Origin: Robertmurraya sp047302285
GTDB lineage: Bacteria; Bacillota; Bacilli; Bacillales; Cytobacillaceae
Assembly: GCF_047302285.1 (NCBI RefSeq)
Contig: NZ_CP154845.1
Location: 806,001-870,000, forward strand
Direction: 5' to 3'
DNA: 64,000 bases
Part shown: in pieces, positions 26,159-34,784 of the stretch
Layout: every line of letters starts with the position of its first letter
How positions within the stretch are numbered: position 1 is the stretch's first letter
Translations under genes and position numbers: made by a program
Notes under the pieces: model-generated
The model's database searches: none
Told to the model about the DNA's origin: nothing
The model's input: only the letters and a program-made list of their open reading frames with translations

Positions 26159-26830
26159 CTAATTAATCCATTTGTAGCCAACACCCCAAACAGTTTGTAA
26201 ATATTCTTCTGCAGGGAATCCTGATTTTCGAAGCTTATCACGTAAATTTCTAACATGAGAGTCTATTGTACGATCGTCAGTAGAGACCTCATAGCCCCAA
26301 ATGGTTGTAATTAAGTGCGCTCTTGTAAAAACCTTGTTTTGATTGCAGAGAAAAAGATTCATCAAAGCAAATTCTTTAGGTGTTAATGCAATATTCTTTT
26401 CAGCATATTGAAGTTGATGTGAATCATTGTCTAAAACTAAACCATTAAAAAATATTTTGGTGCTGTTAACAGTTTGCCTTTTTAACACAGCCTCGATTCT
26501 AGCAATCAATTCTTCTTCATCAAAAGGTTTTGAAATATAATCGTCTGCTCCATATTTTAATCCTTTTACAATGTCAGATTTATCACTCATAGCCGTTAGC
26601 ATGATAATAGGTGTATCCCAGTGCTTACGAATTTCCTGACATGCTTCCCACCCATCCATTTCGGGCATCATTATATCCAACAAAATTAAATCCACAGATT
26701 TAGAACTTAAATATTTTATTGCATCTAATGGACTTTCATTTTTTATACAGTTATATCTTGGGGATAAATATAAAGATAACAAATCAAGCATTACAGGCTC
26801 ATCATCAATTAGTAAAATTGTTCTCATCAT
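26159..26830 (-). CDS. OmpR-family response regulator
   Basis: The 223-residue protein has a receiver domain (1-120) with the acidic pair at IDDE, the phosphoacceptor Asp52 in LILLDIMMPEMDG, and the conserved Lys in ISKPFDEEEL. It also has a winged-helix DNA-binding domain (about 130-223) with TPKEFALMNLFL and DRTIDSHVRNLRDKLRK. Its ATGATG start follows directly on the TAA of the kinase gene, with the AAAGGAG site inside the kinase coding region. Candidate target boxes are the TGCA-N7-TGCA repeats in the same island; that link is inference. Confidence 0.93.
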   Translation of the reverse strand: MMRTILLIDDEPVMLDLLSLYLSPRYNCIKNESPLDAIKYLSSKSVDLILLDIMMPEMDGWEACQEIRKHWDTPIIMLTAMSDKSDIVKGLKYGADDYISKPFDEEELIARIEAVLKRQTVNSTKIFFNGLVLDNDSHQLQYAEKNIALTPKEFALMNLFLCNQNKVFTRAHLITTIWGYEVSTDDRTIDSHVRNLRDKLRKSGFPAEEYLQTVWGVGYKWIN

Positions 26831-28207
26831 TTATTCTCCTTTGAAGATTAGTTCAAAATTTGAGCCAATATTCTCTTTGCTAGTAACGATGATAGTACCA
26901 TCATGTGCATGGACAAGCTCTTGTGCAATAGCTAAGCCTAGACCAGTTCCTCCAGTAGACCTTGTTCTTGCTTTATCAACTCGGTAAAAACGATTGAAAA
27001 TGAAAGGGATATCTTTTTCGGGAATTCCTCTTCCATTATCTTCAATAGTGATGTGAATAGAATTTTTATATTTCCAAGATTTTAATAGAACTTTGGAACC
27101 TTCAGAAGAATACTTTTTTGCATTATCCAATAAATTTAAAAGGATTTGTTCAAGCTTCAAAGGATCCGCCATTAAAAACAGATTTGATTCACACTCAAGT
27201 TCAAAATTGATATGTTTCTCAAGAAATGCAGGAGATAGTTTTTGCTTCATTTTCTTTAGAAACTGAGTTAATTCTATATTTTCTTTGTTAATGACAAAAG
27301 AATTTTGATCAATTTTTGCTAATTCGAATAACTCTTTAATTAGTATGGATAAACGTTTTGTTTCATCCGAAATAATGTTAAGGTACTTTCTTTTATCCTC
27401 ATCAGATAGCTCTCTTTTATTTACAATATCTGTGTATCCCTTAATATAGGTTAATGGTGTACGTAATTCATGGGAGATACTTGCTAGAAATTCACTTCGC
27501 TGCTGTTTTAAATAGTTTAACTCGGTTGCTAGTCTATCTATTGATTTTGCTAATTCACCTAATTCATCATCTGATGTTTTAGGTAAGGAGACATTAAAAT
27601 TGCCTTTACTTATTTCATTGGTTACTTCCTTCATAATTATTAGAGGCTTTGTAATTCCTTTTGTAAGAAAAATGATAATGATAAGAGTCAGAAAGACGGA
27701 AATCCAACCAGCTAGGAGAAAATGTTCGTTTAAACTATTCATCAACTTATGGACGGATTCTGTATTTTCAAACATGTATACATAGCCAATTATCTGATCA
27801 TTTATAAATACTGGACTGATCGTTGAAATATAGGGTACTTCTTCCCAATTACCTTCTATTATTTGTCCCTCTTTAGGGATACTTCCGGCAGGTATATTTA
27901 TATACTCTTGTAAAGTTTCAGAGAAAGAAGAAGAACCCAATATCGTTCCATCTTGGTTAGTAATTACAACATCAGTTGTAGATTCCACCTCCATGAGAAC
28001 AACGTGATTTATTGTTTCTTTATCAAAATGTTTTTCCAAAATGGCTCTATGTGAATTCCCTCTTGCATGTAACGCTTGTAGTTCCTCACTAACTCTTGTT
28101 TCGGTAATCCCCATATGTAAAAAGAAAAACATGAACGTCATTAATCCAAAAATGATTAAGAAAAAAAGAATTCCAAGCTTTATAGAAAGTTTTTTCAATG
28201 TTTTCAC
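26831..28207 (-). CDS. Membrane sensor histidine kinase
   Basis: The 458-residue kinase has two membrane helices (about 10-32 and 162-184) that flank an extracellular sensor of about 130 residues. A HAMP linker (about 185-235) follows. The HisKA domain has the phospho-acceptor His246 in SISHELRTPLTYIKGY, and the HATPase domain has LLNLLDNAKKYS (N box), DNGRGIPE (G1), FNRFYR and GGTGLGLAIAQE (G2). It is cotranscribed with its regulator. The position between CueP and the His-rich genes suggests metal or envelope stress sensing; the sensor shows no obvious metal-binding cluster. Confidence 0.93.
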   Translation of the reverse strand: MKTLKKLSIKLGILFFLIIFGLMTFMFFFLHMGITETRVSEELQALHARGNSHRAILEKHFDKETINHVVLMEVESTTDVVITNQDGTILGSSSFSETLQEYINIPAGSIPKEGQIIEGNWEEVPYISTISPVFINDQIIGYVYMFENTESVHKLMNSLNEHFLLAGWISVFLTLIIIIFLTKGITKPLIIMKEVTNEISKGNFNVSLPKTSDDELGELAKSIDRLATELNYLKQQRSEFLASISHELRTPLTYIKGYTDIVNKRELSDEDKRKYLNIISDETKRLSILIKELFELAKIDQNSFVINKENIELTQFLKKMKQKLSPAFLEKHINFELECESNLFLMADPLKLEQILLNLLDNAKKYSSEGSKVLLKSWKYKNSIHITIEDNGRGIPEKDIPFIFNRFYRVDKARTRSTGGTGLGLAIAQELVHAHDGTIIVTSKENIGSNFELIFKGE

Positions 28208-28773
28208 CTTGATTCTGTTTATATAAAATTACTTTACCTTAAAAGTGTGAAGGAATTATGCAGGTTTAGATACCAATAATAAATAAGTCAAAATTTGGTG
28301 TAATACTCATGGAAGAAGTTGTATTTTACACCAAATAATGAAATAAATCATTAGTCGCAGGCTTCATAATATTGAGCTTAATGATTTAGACAACGGGATA
28401 CAGTGATAGTATTACACACCACTTAGTGTGACTATCGGAATTACATCTATTAAAATCTAGAAAATTAAATTATGTAAAACTTAAATTGAATAAAAAATTA
28501 TCTTTAATCCTTCGTGGAGAAAAATATGAAACTAAATTCATATAAAACAAAGTGATCGCTCAAATAAAGTCACATTATCCATTCCAATTATTGGGGTTTC
28601 GAGTTGTGAATGCATAGTTTGGAGACCAAAGATATTACAAATTAATGAACAACCAGAGAGTTTGATGGAAATTTCTTAGTTGGGTTTATAAAAATGCAAA
28701 AAAAATGCAAAAATACCATTTATATTAAAAAGGTTTATTGCGCATTTTAATTTGATGTAATTGAGGTGGAAAG
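28208..28773 (+). other. Long intergenic region of 566 bp between divergent operons
   Basis: I see no gene. The region should hold the kinase operon promoter (minus) and the promoter of the His-rich gene (plus). Its one clear feature is the TGCA-N7-TGCA repeat at 28695. The rest is AT-rich with stops in all frames. Confidence 0.5.
28695..28709 (+). promoter_or_regulatory. TGCA-N7-TGCA direct repeat before the His-rich protein gene
   Basis: TGCAAAAAAAATGCA, 65 bp upstream of the start; same 11-bp period as the boxes at 19285 and 25173. Confidence 0.45.
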
Positions 28774-29172
28774 TTGAAAAAGTTATTTTTATTTATTTTT
28801 TCGTTAGGATTTATCTTTGCTTTTAACATTACTGTTCTAGCAGATGAGGGGCACTCTCATGATAGTAGTGATGATGCACAACAGGAAGTGGAAGTTAATG
28901 AAGAAAAGACAAATACAACTATAAATTCAGAAGAAGGAGAGGTACATGATGATACCGAAGGAGCCGAAGGTCACGAAGCCCATTTAGATTCTGGGGATCA
29001 TTCTTCGGAGGGTACAGAAGGAGGACATGAAGAAGAAAGTGAAGGACATCATGGACCAGTAGTTGAAACTCCTCCAAACTATAAAGTTTTAGGTACTTAT
29101 GGTGCTGTAAATCTATCGTTCATTTTAATCGGGGTATGGAATAAATGGTTTAGAAGGAAGGAGAATAAATAA
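28774..29172 (+). CDS. His/Glu-rich exported protein with C-terminal membrane anchor
   Basis: The 132-residue product has a signal peptide (1-23, cut near VLA-DE), then about 75 residues almost entirely of E, H, D, S, G and T with many His (GHSHDSS, EGHEAHLDSGDHSS, EGHHGP). A single C-terminal helix (YGAVNLSFILIGVWNKWF) with RRKENK inside follows. This is the layout of a surface metal buffer. It starts with TTG after GAGGTGG and overlaps the next gene as TAATG, so it is probably translated with the polyferredoxin. Confidence 0.75.
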   Translation: MKKLFLFIFSLGFIFAFNITVLADEGHSHDSSDDAQQEVEVNEEKTNTTINSEEGEVHDDTEGAEGHEAHLDSGDHSSEGTEGGHEEESEGHHGPVVETPPNYKVLGTYGAVNLSFILIGVWNKWFRRKENK

Positions 29173-30536
29173 TGGCTGTTCCAGAAAAAAAAATAAAACA
29201 AGAAAAAGAACCTTTTGATCTTTTATCCATCCCGTTGGTTAAAAAGTTTGTAAAGAGTAAATGGTATCCAGGGATATTTCAATGGATGGTCATTGTGGTC
29301 TTTTCAATCATTGTTTTTGAATTGGTAATGGGGACGGTTAACCCTAGTAAAAATTTTGGAACAACCATGACATGGGTACTCTGGTGGCCAATTATCCCAA
29401 TTTTGTTTTTAGTCGCTGGTCGTTTCTGGTGTGCTATATGTCCATTTGGAAAATTGAGTGATATTATACGAAAAACAATTGGGTCTAATCGACCGATGCC
29501 AAAATTTTTAAGAAAATACGGTATTTGGCTAATTGATTTGTTTTTTATTGCGATTACTTACAGTGATCATGTTTGGGGAATTGTTGAGTCGCCAAGAGGC
29601 TCTGGTTATCTTCTTTTATTACTAGTAACAATGGTTGTAGCAACTTCTGTCTTCTATGAGAGAAGAACATTTTGTAAGACACTTTGTTTTCTTGGTGGGC
29701 TTGCAGGAAACTATTCACGTTCTGGAGCTGTTAAAGTTCAGGCAACACCTGAAATTTGTAAGACTTGTAAAGTCCAATCTTGCTATAGGGGGACAGAGAA
29801 AGTAGAAGGGTGTCCAATGTTTCAGTTCCCAAGAACAATGGAATCCAGTGCTGAATGTAATATTTGTGGAAACTGTGTGAAGAACTGTCCGAATAATTCT
29901 ATTAGGATTGAAACTAGAACACCCACAAAAGAACTTTGGGGCTTAAAGAATCCAAAGTTAGAGCACGCATCCTTAGCTGCTGTCATTATGGGGATTGTTT
30001 TTGTTCAAAATATTACCATGCTCGAACCATGGCAGGATATATTAAATGCTATTGGTAAGGTTACCGGAACAATGAATTACAACGTTAACTTCACGGTAGC
30101 CTTTATTATTGCAATGGCAATTCCGATCTTATTACTGCTGGGAACTGCAAAAATTGCTTCATTTTTAGGTATGGAAGGAACTGTGAAAAAGAACTTTACT
30201 CGTTTTGGATATGCGATTATTCCTTTAGATCTTGCCGGTCATCTTGGACATAATCTTTTCCATATATTTACCGAAGGAAAAGCAATTTGGTTTAACAGTA
30301 TAGGATTATTTGGAATCGAATCCAATCCAACAAGTTTAAGTTTAGCTTCGACTCCAACGGTACAAATGATTCAGTATATTATCATTTTAATAGGCTTAGT
30401 GGGCACTACCTATGTAACTTATAGAATGGGTAAAAAAGCTACATTTAAATCAATGTTGCCTTATTACGTATTAATGTTTGCGCTGGCAATTGCCAATATT
30501 TATTTATTTTCCTTACCAATGAGTCATCGAGTTTAA
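29172..30536 (+). CDS. Membrane-bound 4Fe-4S protein, NapH/CcoG/NosR-like polyferredoxin
   Basis: The 454-residue protein has about nine helices. Cys motifs on the cytoplasmic side are FWCAICPFGK and FCKTLCFLGG (NapH-type CxxCP pair), CKTCKVQSC, and a ferredoxin-type CNICGNCVKNCPNNSI. Such proteins pass electrons from quinol or to periplasmic acceptors, as in nitrous-oxide or copper-oxidase maturation systems. Paired with the His-rich protein, a role in redox handling of copper is plausible but unproven. The length and a later HLGHNLFHI motif fit a distinct subgroup. A terminator follows. Confidence 0.85.
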   Translation: MAVPEKKIKQEKEPFDLLSIPLVKKFVKSKWYPGIFQWMVIVVFSIIVFELVMGTVNPSKNFGTTMTWVLWWPIIPILFLVAGRFWCAICPFGKLSDIIRKTIGSNRPMPKFLRKYGIWLIDLFFIAITYSDHVWGIVESPRGSGYLLLLLVTMVVATSVFYERRTFCKTLCFLGGLAGNYSRSGAVKVQATPEICKTCKVQSCYRGTEKVEGCPMFQFPRTMESSAECNICGNCVKNCPNNSIRIETRTPTKELWGLKNPKLEHASLAAVIMGIVFVQNITMLEPWQDILNAIGKVTGTMNYNVNFTVAFIIAMAIPILLLLGTAKIASFLGMEGTVKKNFTRFGYAIIPLDLAGHLGHNLFHIFTEGKAIWFNSIGLFGIESNPTSLSLASTPTVQMIQYIIILIGLVGTTYVTYRMGKKATFKSMLPYYVLMFALAIANIYLFSLPMSHRV

Positions 30537-30558
30537 TGGAATACACTATATAATATAG

Positions 30559-30588
30559 GGCTCTTTTCTATATTTAAGAAAAGAGCCT
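30559..30588 (+). terminator. Rho-independent terminator
   Basis: GGCTCTTTTCT pairs with AGAAAAGAGCC 23 bp after the polyferredoxin stop. The T run is weak. Confidence 0.65.
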
Positions 30589-30606
30589 GTCGTCAACTAT
30601 CAGAAA

Positions 30607-31107
30607 ATGGAGAATATCCAAGCAAGAGGAAAGGGAAAGAACGTACCAAGTTTTTATCCGAGCAAGAAAATGGGAGTAACCATACAATTTGAAAATCATA
30701 AGCTTGAATTAGCTGCAATTTATGAAAAAGAACATGCTCCTAATGTTATAGAATACAATGATCAGCCACCGTCATTCCCTATAAAATATGATAATCCAGA
30801 ATATTCTAAAAAGAAGACGAACGGACACAGTATACTGAGGATTTCTTTGTAATTGAAAAGGATTGGATTGGTTGGGAAGAGTGGAAAACAGCTGAAGAAT
30901 TACAAAACTCTCTGTAAAAAATCCAAATAGATATTGTATTGATGAAGAGGGCAATTGGCGTTGTCCTTCTTGTGAAAGACATGCTGAAGAATATGGACTG
31001 TCATTTCGAGTAAAATCATTAAAAGACATTGATTGAACCCATCAAAGAAACATTCGTTTTTTGGAGGATTTTTTATTAGATTTTCAAGGGAAATGGAACA
31101 TTATTCA
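30607..31107 (+). pseudogene. TnsA-like transposon endonuclease, frameshifted remnant
   Basis: Reading across frames gives FYPSKKMGVTIQFENHKLEL and APNVIEYNDQPPSFPIKYDN in the first part. YTEDFFVIEKDWIGWEEWKT follows in a second frame from about 30815. NRYCIDEEGNWRCPSCERHA and YGLSFRVKSLKDID follow in a third frame from about 30910. A TGA then stands where a Trp codon is expected, before THQRNIRFLEDFLLD. This is the TnsA-type endonuclease N-terminal domain of Tn7/Tn402-related heteromeric transposases. At least two frameshifts and one nonsense codon inactivate it. It lies at the right edge of the metal island. Confidence 0.7.
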
Positions 31108-31110
31108 ATA

Positions 31111-31151
31111 AAAAAAGTGGTAGAGCAGCATTTTGTTCTACCACTTTTTCC
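31111..31151. terminator. Strong terminator
   Basis: AAAAAAGTGGTAGA pairs with TTCTACCACTTTTT around an 11-base loop, between the TnsA remnant and the nitric oxide synthase gene. Confidence 0.85.
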
Positions 31152-31406
31152 TTTAACTCAGCCATCCAGCATTTGTTTGAATACGTAATATATTGTAGCT
31201 GTTCCTTTTACGAAACGAATACTTCGTAATGTCTAAAACCGCTTTAGTTCCGTCGTGTATTCTTCTAAATTCTCATACACTCTCAAATTTAAATACCTTA
31301 CTAAATTAAAAATATACATTCGTATTTCTTCGGTCTATTGTGGGGGATAACGCCAGTATTGACTCTAATTTATAAAATTAAATTTGAAACTCCTTCTCCA
31401 AAAAAA
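31152..31406. other. Intergenic region downstream of nos, no gene seen
   Basis: AT-rich with short open stretches on the minus strand and no start or ribosome site. Nothing convincing. Confidence 0.4.
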
Positions 31407-32486
31407 TTAATAGGGTTTCGATTGGTGAAAATAGTTCGGCTTTCTAATTTCGTTATTGTAAGGTTTATGAAAAATATGTGTTGTAGCTGGTGCTAACGGT
31501 GGAATGAGCCAAGTCCAATCTCCTGAAATCGCTCGACCGCTCTCCATTTCTTTTTCTTCAAATTTTTTAAATTGGTGGGCAGCTGTATGATGGTCAACGA
31601 TACTAACCCCATTTTCCTTAAATGAATGTAAGACCGCTGCATTTAATTCTAAAAGTGCCCGATCCTTCCATAACGTTATATTACTTTTAGTATCCAATTC
31701 CATTAAGTTCCCTATTTGCGGAAGCATATTATACCTCGCTTCGTCTGCTAAGTTTCGTGCTCCAATTTCTGTTCCCATGTACCAGCCATTAAAAGGAGCG
31801 GCCGTATACGTAATGCCTCCAATTTCTAGAATCATATCCGAAATCATCGGTACCGCATACCATTTTAAGTTTAAATCTTCAAACCATTGATAATGTGGAT
31901 GACGAATGGGAACTTCAAGAAGGTGTTTTTCTGGGATCTCAACTAATTTTGGCGGATTCCCATTCAATTGAATGACTAAAGGTAAGACATCAAATCTTCC
32001 AAACTTCGGTTCCCATCCAAGATTTATACACGTTTCTGTAAACGATACAGAGTGCGGATCCCCTATAATACCTTGCTCTGTTTTATAACCTGCATAGCGG
32101 ATCAATTGATGATTCCATATACGGACAGTTGCATCCGGTTTTTGTTGTGAAAAAATAGTTATGGTAGGGCGAATACGTCCATGATTGGTTGCATAATCGA
32201 TGTGCGCAAATAGGGCTTCCATTATTTCTTCTTCTGAGTTTAGGTTCCTCTTGTCGAAAACATGTAAAGAATCCCAAAATAATCTTCCGATACAACGATT
32301 ACTATTACGCCAAGCTACTTTTGCCCCATATTCAAGTTCCTCGGTTGTGTGTTCATAAAAACCGTCGCTTTGTATCTGTTTATTAATATCATTCAATCTA
32401 TTTTCTAGTTCCTGCTCCGTTTTATTTAATTCTCTATAGCAAGAATGTATAAATTCATTGGCTTCTTTACGTAATTCGTTAGTCAA
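31407..32486 (-). CDS. nos: Bacterial nitric oxide synthase, oxygenase domain
   Basis: The 359-residue protein oxidises L-arginine to citrulline and NO and uses external reductases. WRNSNRCIGRLFW holds the haem-ligand cysteine at about residue 65. GRIRPTITIF, the substrate-site region WYAVPMISDMILEIGG with FNGWYMGTEIGARNL (conserved Glu for arginine) and GDWTWLIPP near the pterin site are all present. As in other Bacillus enzymes there is no reductase domain and no N-terminal hook. The gene is alone, with promoter upstream of 32486 and an AGGAGG site (minus strand). Confidence 0.96.
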   Translation of the reverse strand: MTNELRKEANEFIHSCYRELNKTEQELENRLNDINKQIQSDGFYEHTTEELEYGAKVAWRNSNRCIGRLFWDSLHVFDKRNLNSEEEIMEALFAHIDYATNHGRIRPTITIFSQQKPDATVRIWNHQLIRYAGYKTEQGIIGDPHSVSFTETCINLGWEPKFGRFDVLPLVIQLNGNPPKLVEIPEKHLLEVPIRHPHYQWFEDLNLKWYAVPMISDMILEIGGITYTAAPFNGWYMGTEIGARNLADEARYNMLPQIGNLMELDTKSNITLWKDRALLELNAAVLHSFKENGVSIVDHHTAAHQFKKFEEKEMESGRAISGDWTWLIPPLAPATTHIFHKPYNNEIRKPNYFHQSKPY

Positions 32487-32894
32487 AATAAATCCTCCTA
32501 TGATCCATTATGTTCTAATTTTATCATAATGGATTTGAATACAAATAACCCCTTAACGACATTGGATATATTCAATTTATCAAATAAACGAAGAAACGAA
32601 AAAAGAATACGGGTATATAAATGAGAATGTGTACGGAACAGACCAATTTATTGGAGAAATAGAATATTGGGACATTACTTGTTAAATCTATGATTATTTT
32701 TTTAATAGAAAACATATAAGCAGACTAAATAGTTATGGATCTTCAGGTAAGAAATAAGTAAGCTATAATTGTTATGAGAAATGTGGCTTTAACAAGTGGA
32801 AAAACTTCCAAGACGAAAATTTACTCAATCAATTAAAAAGTATTTTCGAAATGTAGCAAAAAAACATGCTCAAAATACTAGGAGGTATACAATA
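32487..32894 (+). other. Intergenic region between nos and GNAT gene
   Basis: A 34-codon coding-like stretch at 32584-32685 (EETKKEYGYINENVYGTDQF) has no start or ribosome site and may be the end of a lost gene. TATAAT at about 32765 could be the -10 box for the acetyltransferase gene. Confidence 0.35.
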
Positions 32895-33326
32895 TTGCGA
32901 GATATAGTAATTGATACAAAGTGGAATCCAGAGGATACCCCGTACATTCGGCAAAGATTAAGGGAATATAATATAAAGCATCTGTCAGAAAAAGATGCGA
33001 ACTTCGTTGACGAAGATTTTTGTTTTAAAATTAAGGACGAAGAGGGCAATATCCTTGGAGGCATTTCAGGAAATACTAAAATGCAAAATCTATTTATTCA
33101 ATTTCTTTGGGTTGATGAAAACCATCAGAGGAAAGGTTTTGGCAAACAGCTTATAAAAGAGGCAGAAAAGTTTGCTGTGGACAGGAAATGCCGCATGATC
33201 AGGGTGGATACGTTTAGTTTTCAAGCTCCTGATTTTTATAAAAGCTTAGGTTATGGGGAATATGGAACAATAGAAGATTACCCCGAAGGCCATCACCAGT
33301 ATTTTTTATATAAAAAATTAGAATAG
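32895..33326 (+). CDS. GNAT family N-acetyltransferase
   Basis: The 143-residue product has the GNAT fold: GNILGGISGNTKMQNLFIQF (beta 2-4), the acetyl-CoA loop VDENHQRKGFGKQLIKEAEK (Q/RxxGxG/A type), and the C-terminal DFYKSLGYGEYGTIEDYPEG. The acceptor substrate is unknown. I chose TTG 32895 because AGGAGG lies 9 bases upstream. The frame is open to 32796, but the extra 33 residues are basic and unlike the family. Confidence 0.85.
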   Translation: MRDIVIDTKWNPEDTPYIRQRLREYNIKHLSEKDANFVDEDFCFKIKDEEGNILGGISGNTKMQNLFIQFLWVDENHQRKGFGKQLIKEAEKFAVDRKCRMIRVDTFSFQAPDFYKSLGYGEYGTIEDYPEGHHQYFLYKKLE

Positions 33327-33355
33327 TGATGTTGGATTGTTCAGTTAAAAATCGT

Positions 33356-33393
33356 AAAAAAGCCGAATATATTAGCGAAATCGGCTTTTTTGT
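33356..33393. terminator. Bidirectional terminator
   Basis: AAAAAAGCCGA pairs with TCGGCTTTTTT between the convergent GNAT and Nudix genes. Confidence 0.9.
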
Positions 33394-33437
33394 TTATAAA
33401 ATCTGAAATTAAATTTCCGACCATTTTTCCTAAAAAA

Positions 33438-33917
33438 TCAAAAACTACCAAATGAACTATCTAAATCCCAAAATTGCTCACCCAGACTCTCTATTAATTC
33501 TTTTGCTCTTTTTTCAATTTTATTTGGGAGATTTATTTTACCGAAATATTGAAGGTTGAGACTTTCCCCATCATTCATCTTCAATTTTCCCCTTACATCC
33601 TTTGCGTGAAAAAGGTTGATGACACTGTATGTTTCATCCCCGTTTGGATATTTGAAATAAAAACGAGGTCCTGAAAAAACTCCTATAAGCTCAAATTGAT
33701 TTGCCGCAAGTCCTGTTTCTTCTTTCAATTCACGAGATGCAACTTCTTCTATCGTTTCTCGTAATTCCATGGAACCTCCAGGCAACCCCCAATCGAATGT
33801 ATCTGAGCGATGTTGAAAAAGAATTTCCTTTTTCTCATTTACTACTAGTATCGTAGCTCCAACACTTATAATGGGTCTATTTCCGAGCATTTTTCGTAAT
33901 TCAGAGATATAACTCAC
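33438..33917 (-). CDS. Nudix hydrolase
   Basis: The 159-residue protein carries the complete Nudix box GGSMELRETIEEVASRELKE followed by ETGL (G-x5-E-x7-REUxEExGU), which binds Mg and cleaves nucleoside diphosphate derivatives. WGLPGG directly precedes it. The later segment PNGDETYSVINLFHAKDVRG resembles MutT/ADP-ribose-type members, but the substrate cannot be fixed. GTG 33917 is preceded by GAAGGAGGGC; an upstream in-frame ATG (33950) lacks a site. Promoter elements should lie between it and the Crp-like gene. Confidence 0.88.
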   Translation of the reverse strand: MSYISELRKMLGNRPIISVGATILVVNEKKEILFQHRSDTFDWGLPGGSMELRETIEEVASRELKEETGLAANQFELIGVFSGPRFYFKYPNGDETYSVINLFHAKDVRGKLKMNDGESLNLQYFGKINLPNKIEKRAKELIESLGEQFWDLDSSFGSF

Positions 33918-34042
33918 GGTTAGCCCTCCTTCTTCTCTGTATTTATCCATTTTAACCTTAGGTGTATCAAAAGAAAAATTTGCTATTACTGTAACAGAGT
34001 GTAAAAAATTTTACATTTTGTTATCTGAATATTTAGTATAAT

Positions 34043-34741
34043 CTACTCATCAAATGAAATGAGTCTAGCTAGGTCATGGATGATGTAGAGGTTTTCTGCT
34101 TTAGAGATTAGACCATGGTCAATTAAGGTTTTGATGTGATTTGCCACTGTGACTCGTGTCGTTCCGATGACATTAGCTAATTCTTGGTGGGTAAAGGATA
34201 CTTGAATTTTGATATTTTGATTGTCTTCCGATTCTCCATAGGTTAAAGCTAATTGCGATAAAGTTTGGCGGACACGGTAGGAGGAAGAGCTATAGGACAA
34301 GTCTAATGAATGTTGATAGAGTAGCAGAAGCTTAAGACTCATCATTTTAAAAAGCTGCTCAGAGTAAAGAGGGTTTTCTAGAATTTTTCTTTTAAAGGTT
34401 TCTGTATCAATTCTTAAAAGAATGGCTGGGCTTGCTGTAATGGCATTCGTGTAATAATTCTGATCAAGGAAAACACTGCTTACACCAAGTAGCCCATTTT
34501 TCCCGATAATGGCAATGGCTTTTTCTTCTCCTAAATCAGATAAAAGATAAAGGCGAACACGCCCTTTTTTTACAAGGAAAACATGTTGAGTCGTTTCATA
34601 GCTATCAAAAATAGGCGCGTGCTTATTATAGCTGATTTCTGTTCCAATTAATTCGAGTTCCTTCCAATCAAATGGAAGTGGATCTAACCAAGGGGTTGAA
34701 AATTGCTGTGTTTCAGCCAATATGTTTTTGAATTTGTCCAT
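34043..34741 (-). CDS. Crp/Fnr family transcriptional regulator
   Basis: The 232-residue protein has a cyclic-nucleotide-binding-type beta barrel (about 30-135, with VFLVKKGRVRLYLLSDLGEE and KNGLLGVSSVF), a long dimer helix and a winged helix-turn-helix (about 180-215, VSFTHQELANVIGTTRVTVA). I see no Fnr-type cysteine cluster, so it is unlikely to sense oxygen through FeS. GGAGG precedes the start. It is divergent from the aminotransferase/NhaC operon with only 43 bp between start codons, and it probably controls that operon. Confidence 0.88.
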   Translation of the reverse strand: MDKFKNILAETQQFSTPWLDPLPFDWKELELIGTEISYNKHAPIFDSYETTQHVFLVKKGRVRLYLLSDLGEEKAIAIIGKNGLLGVSSVFLDQNYYTNAITASPAILLRIDTETFKRKILENPLYSEQLFKMMSLKLLLLYQHSLDLSYSSSSYRVRQTLSQLALTYGESEDNQNIKIQVSFTHQELANVIGTTRVTVANHIKTLIDHGLISKAENLYIIHDLARLISFDE

Positions 34742-34784
34742 CTAAATGTCCTCCAATGGATTCATAATGAAAGGAGTGAGAGGA

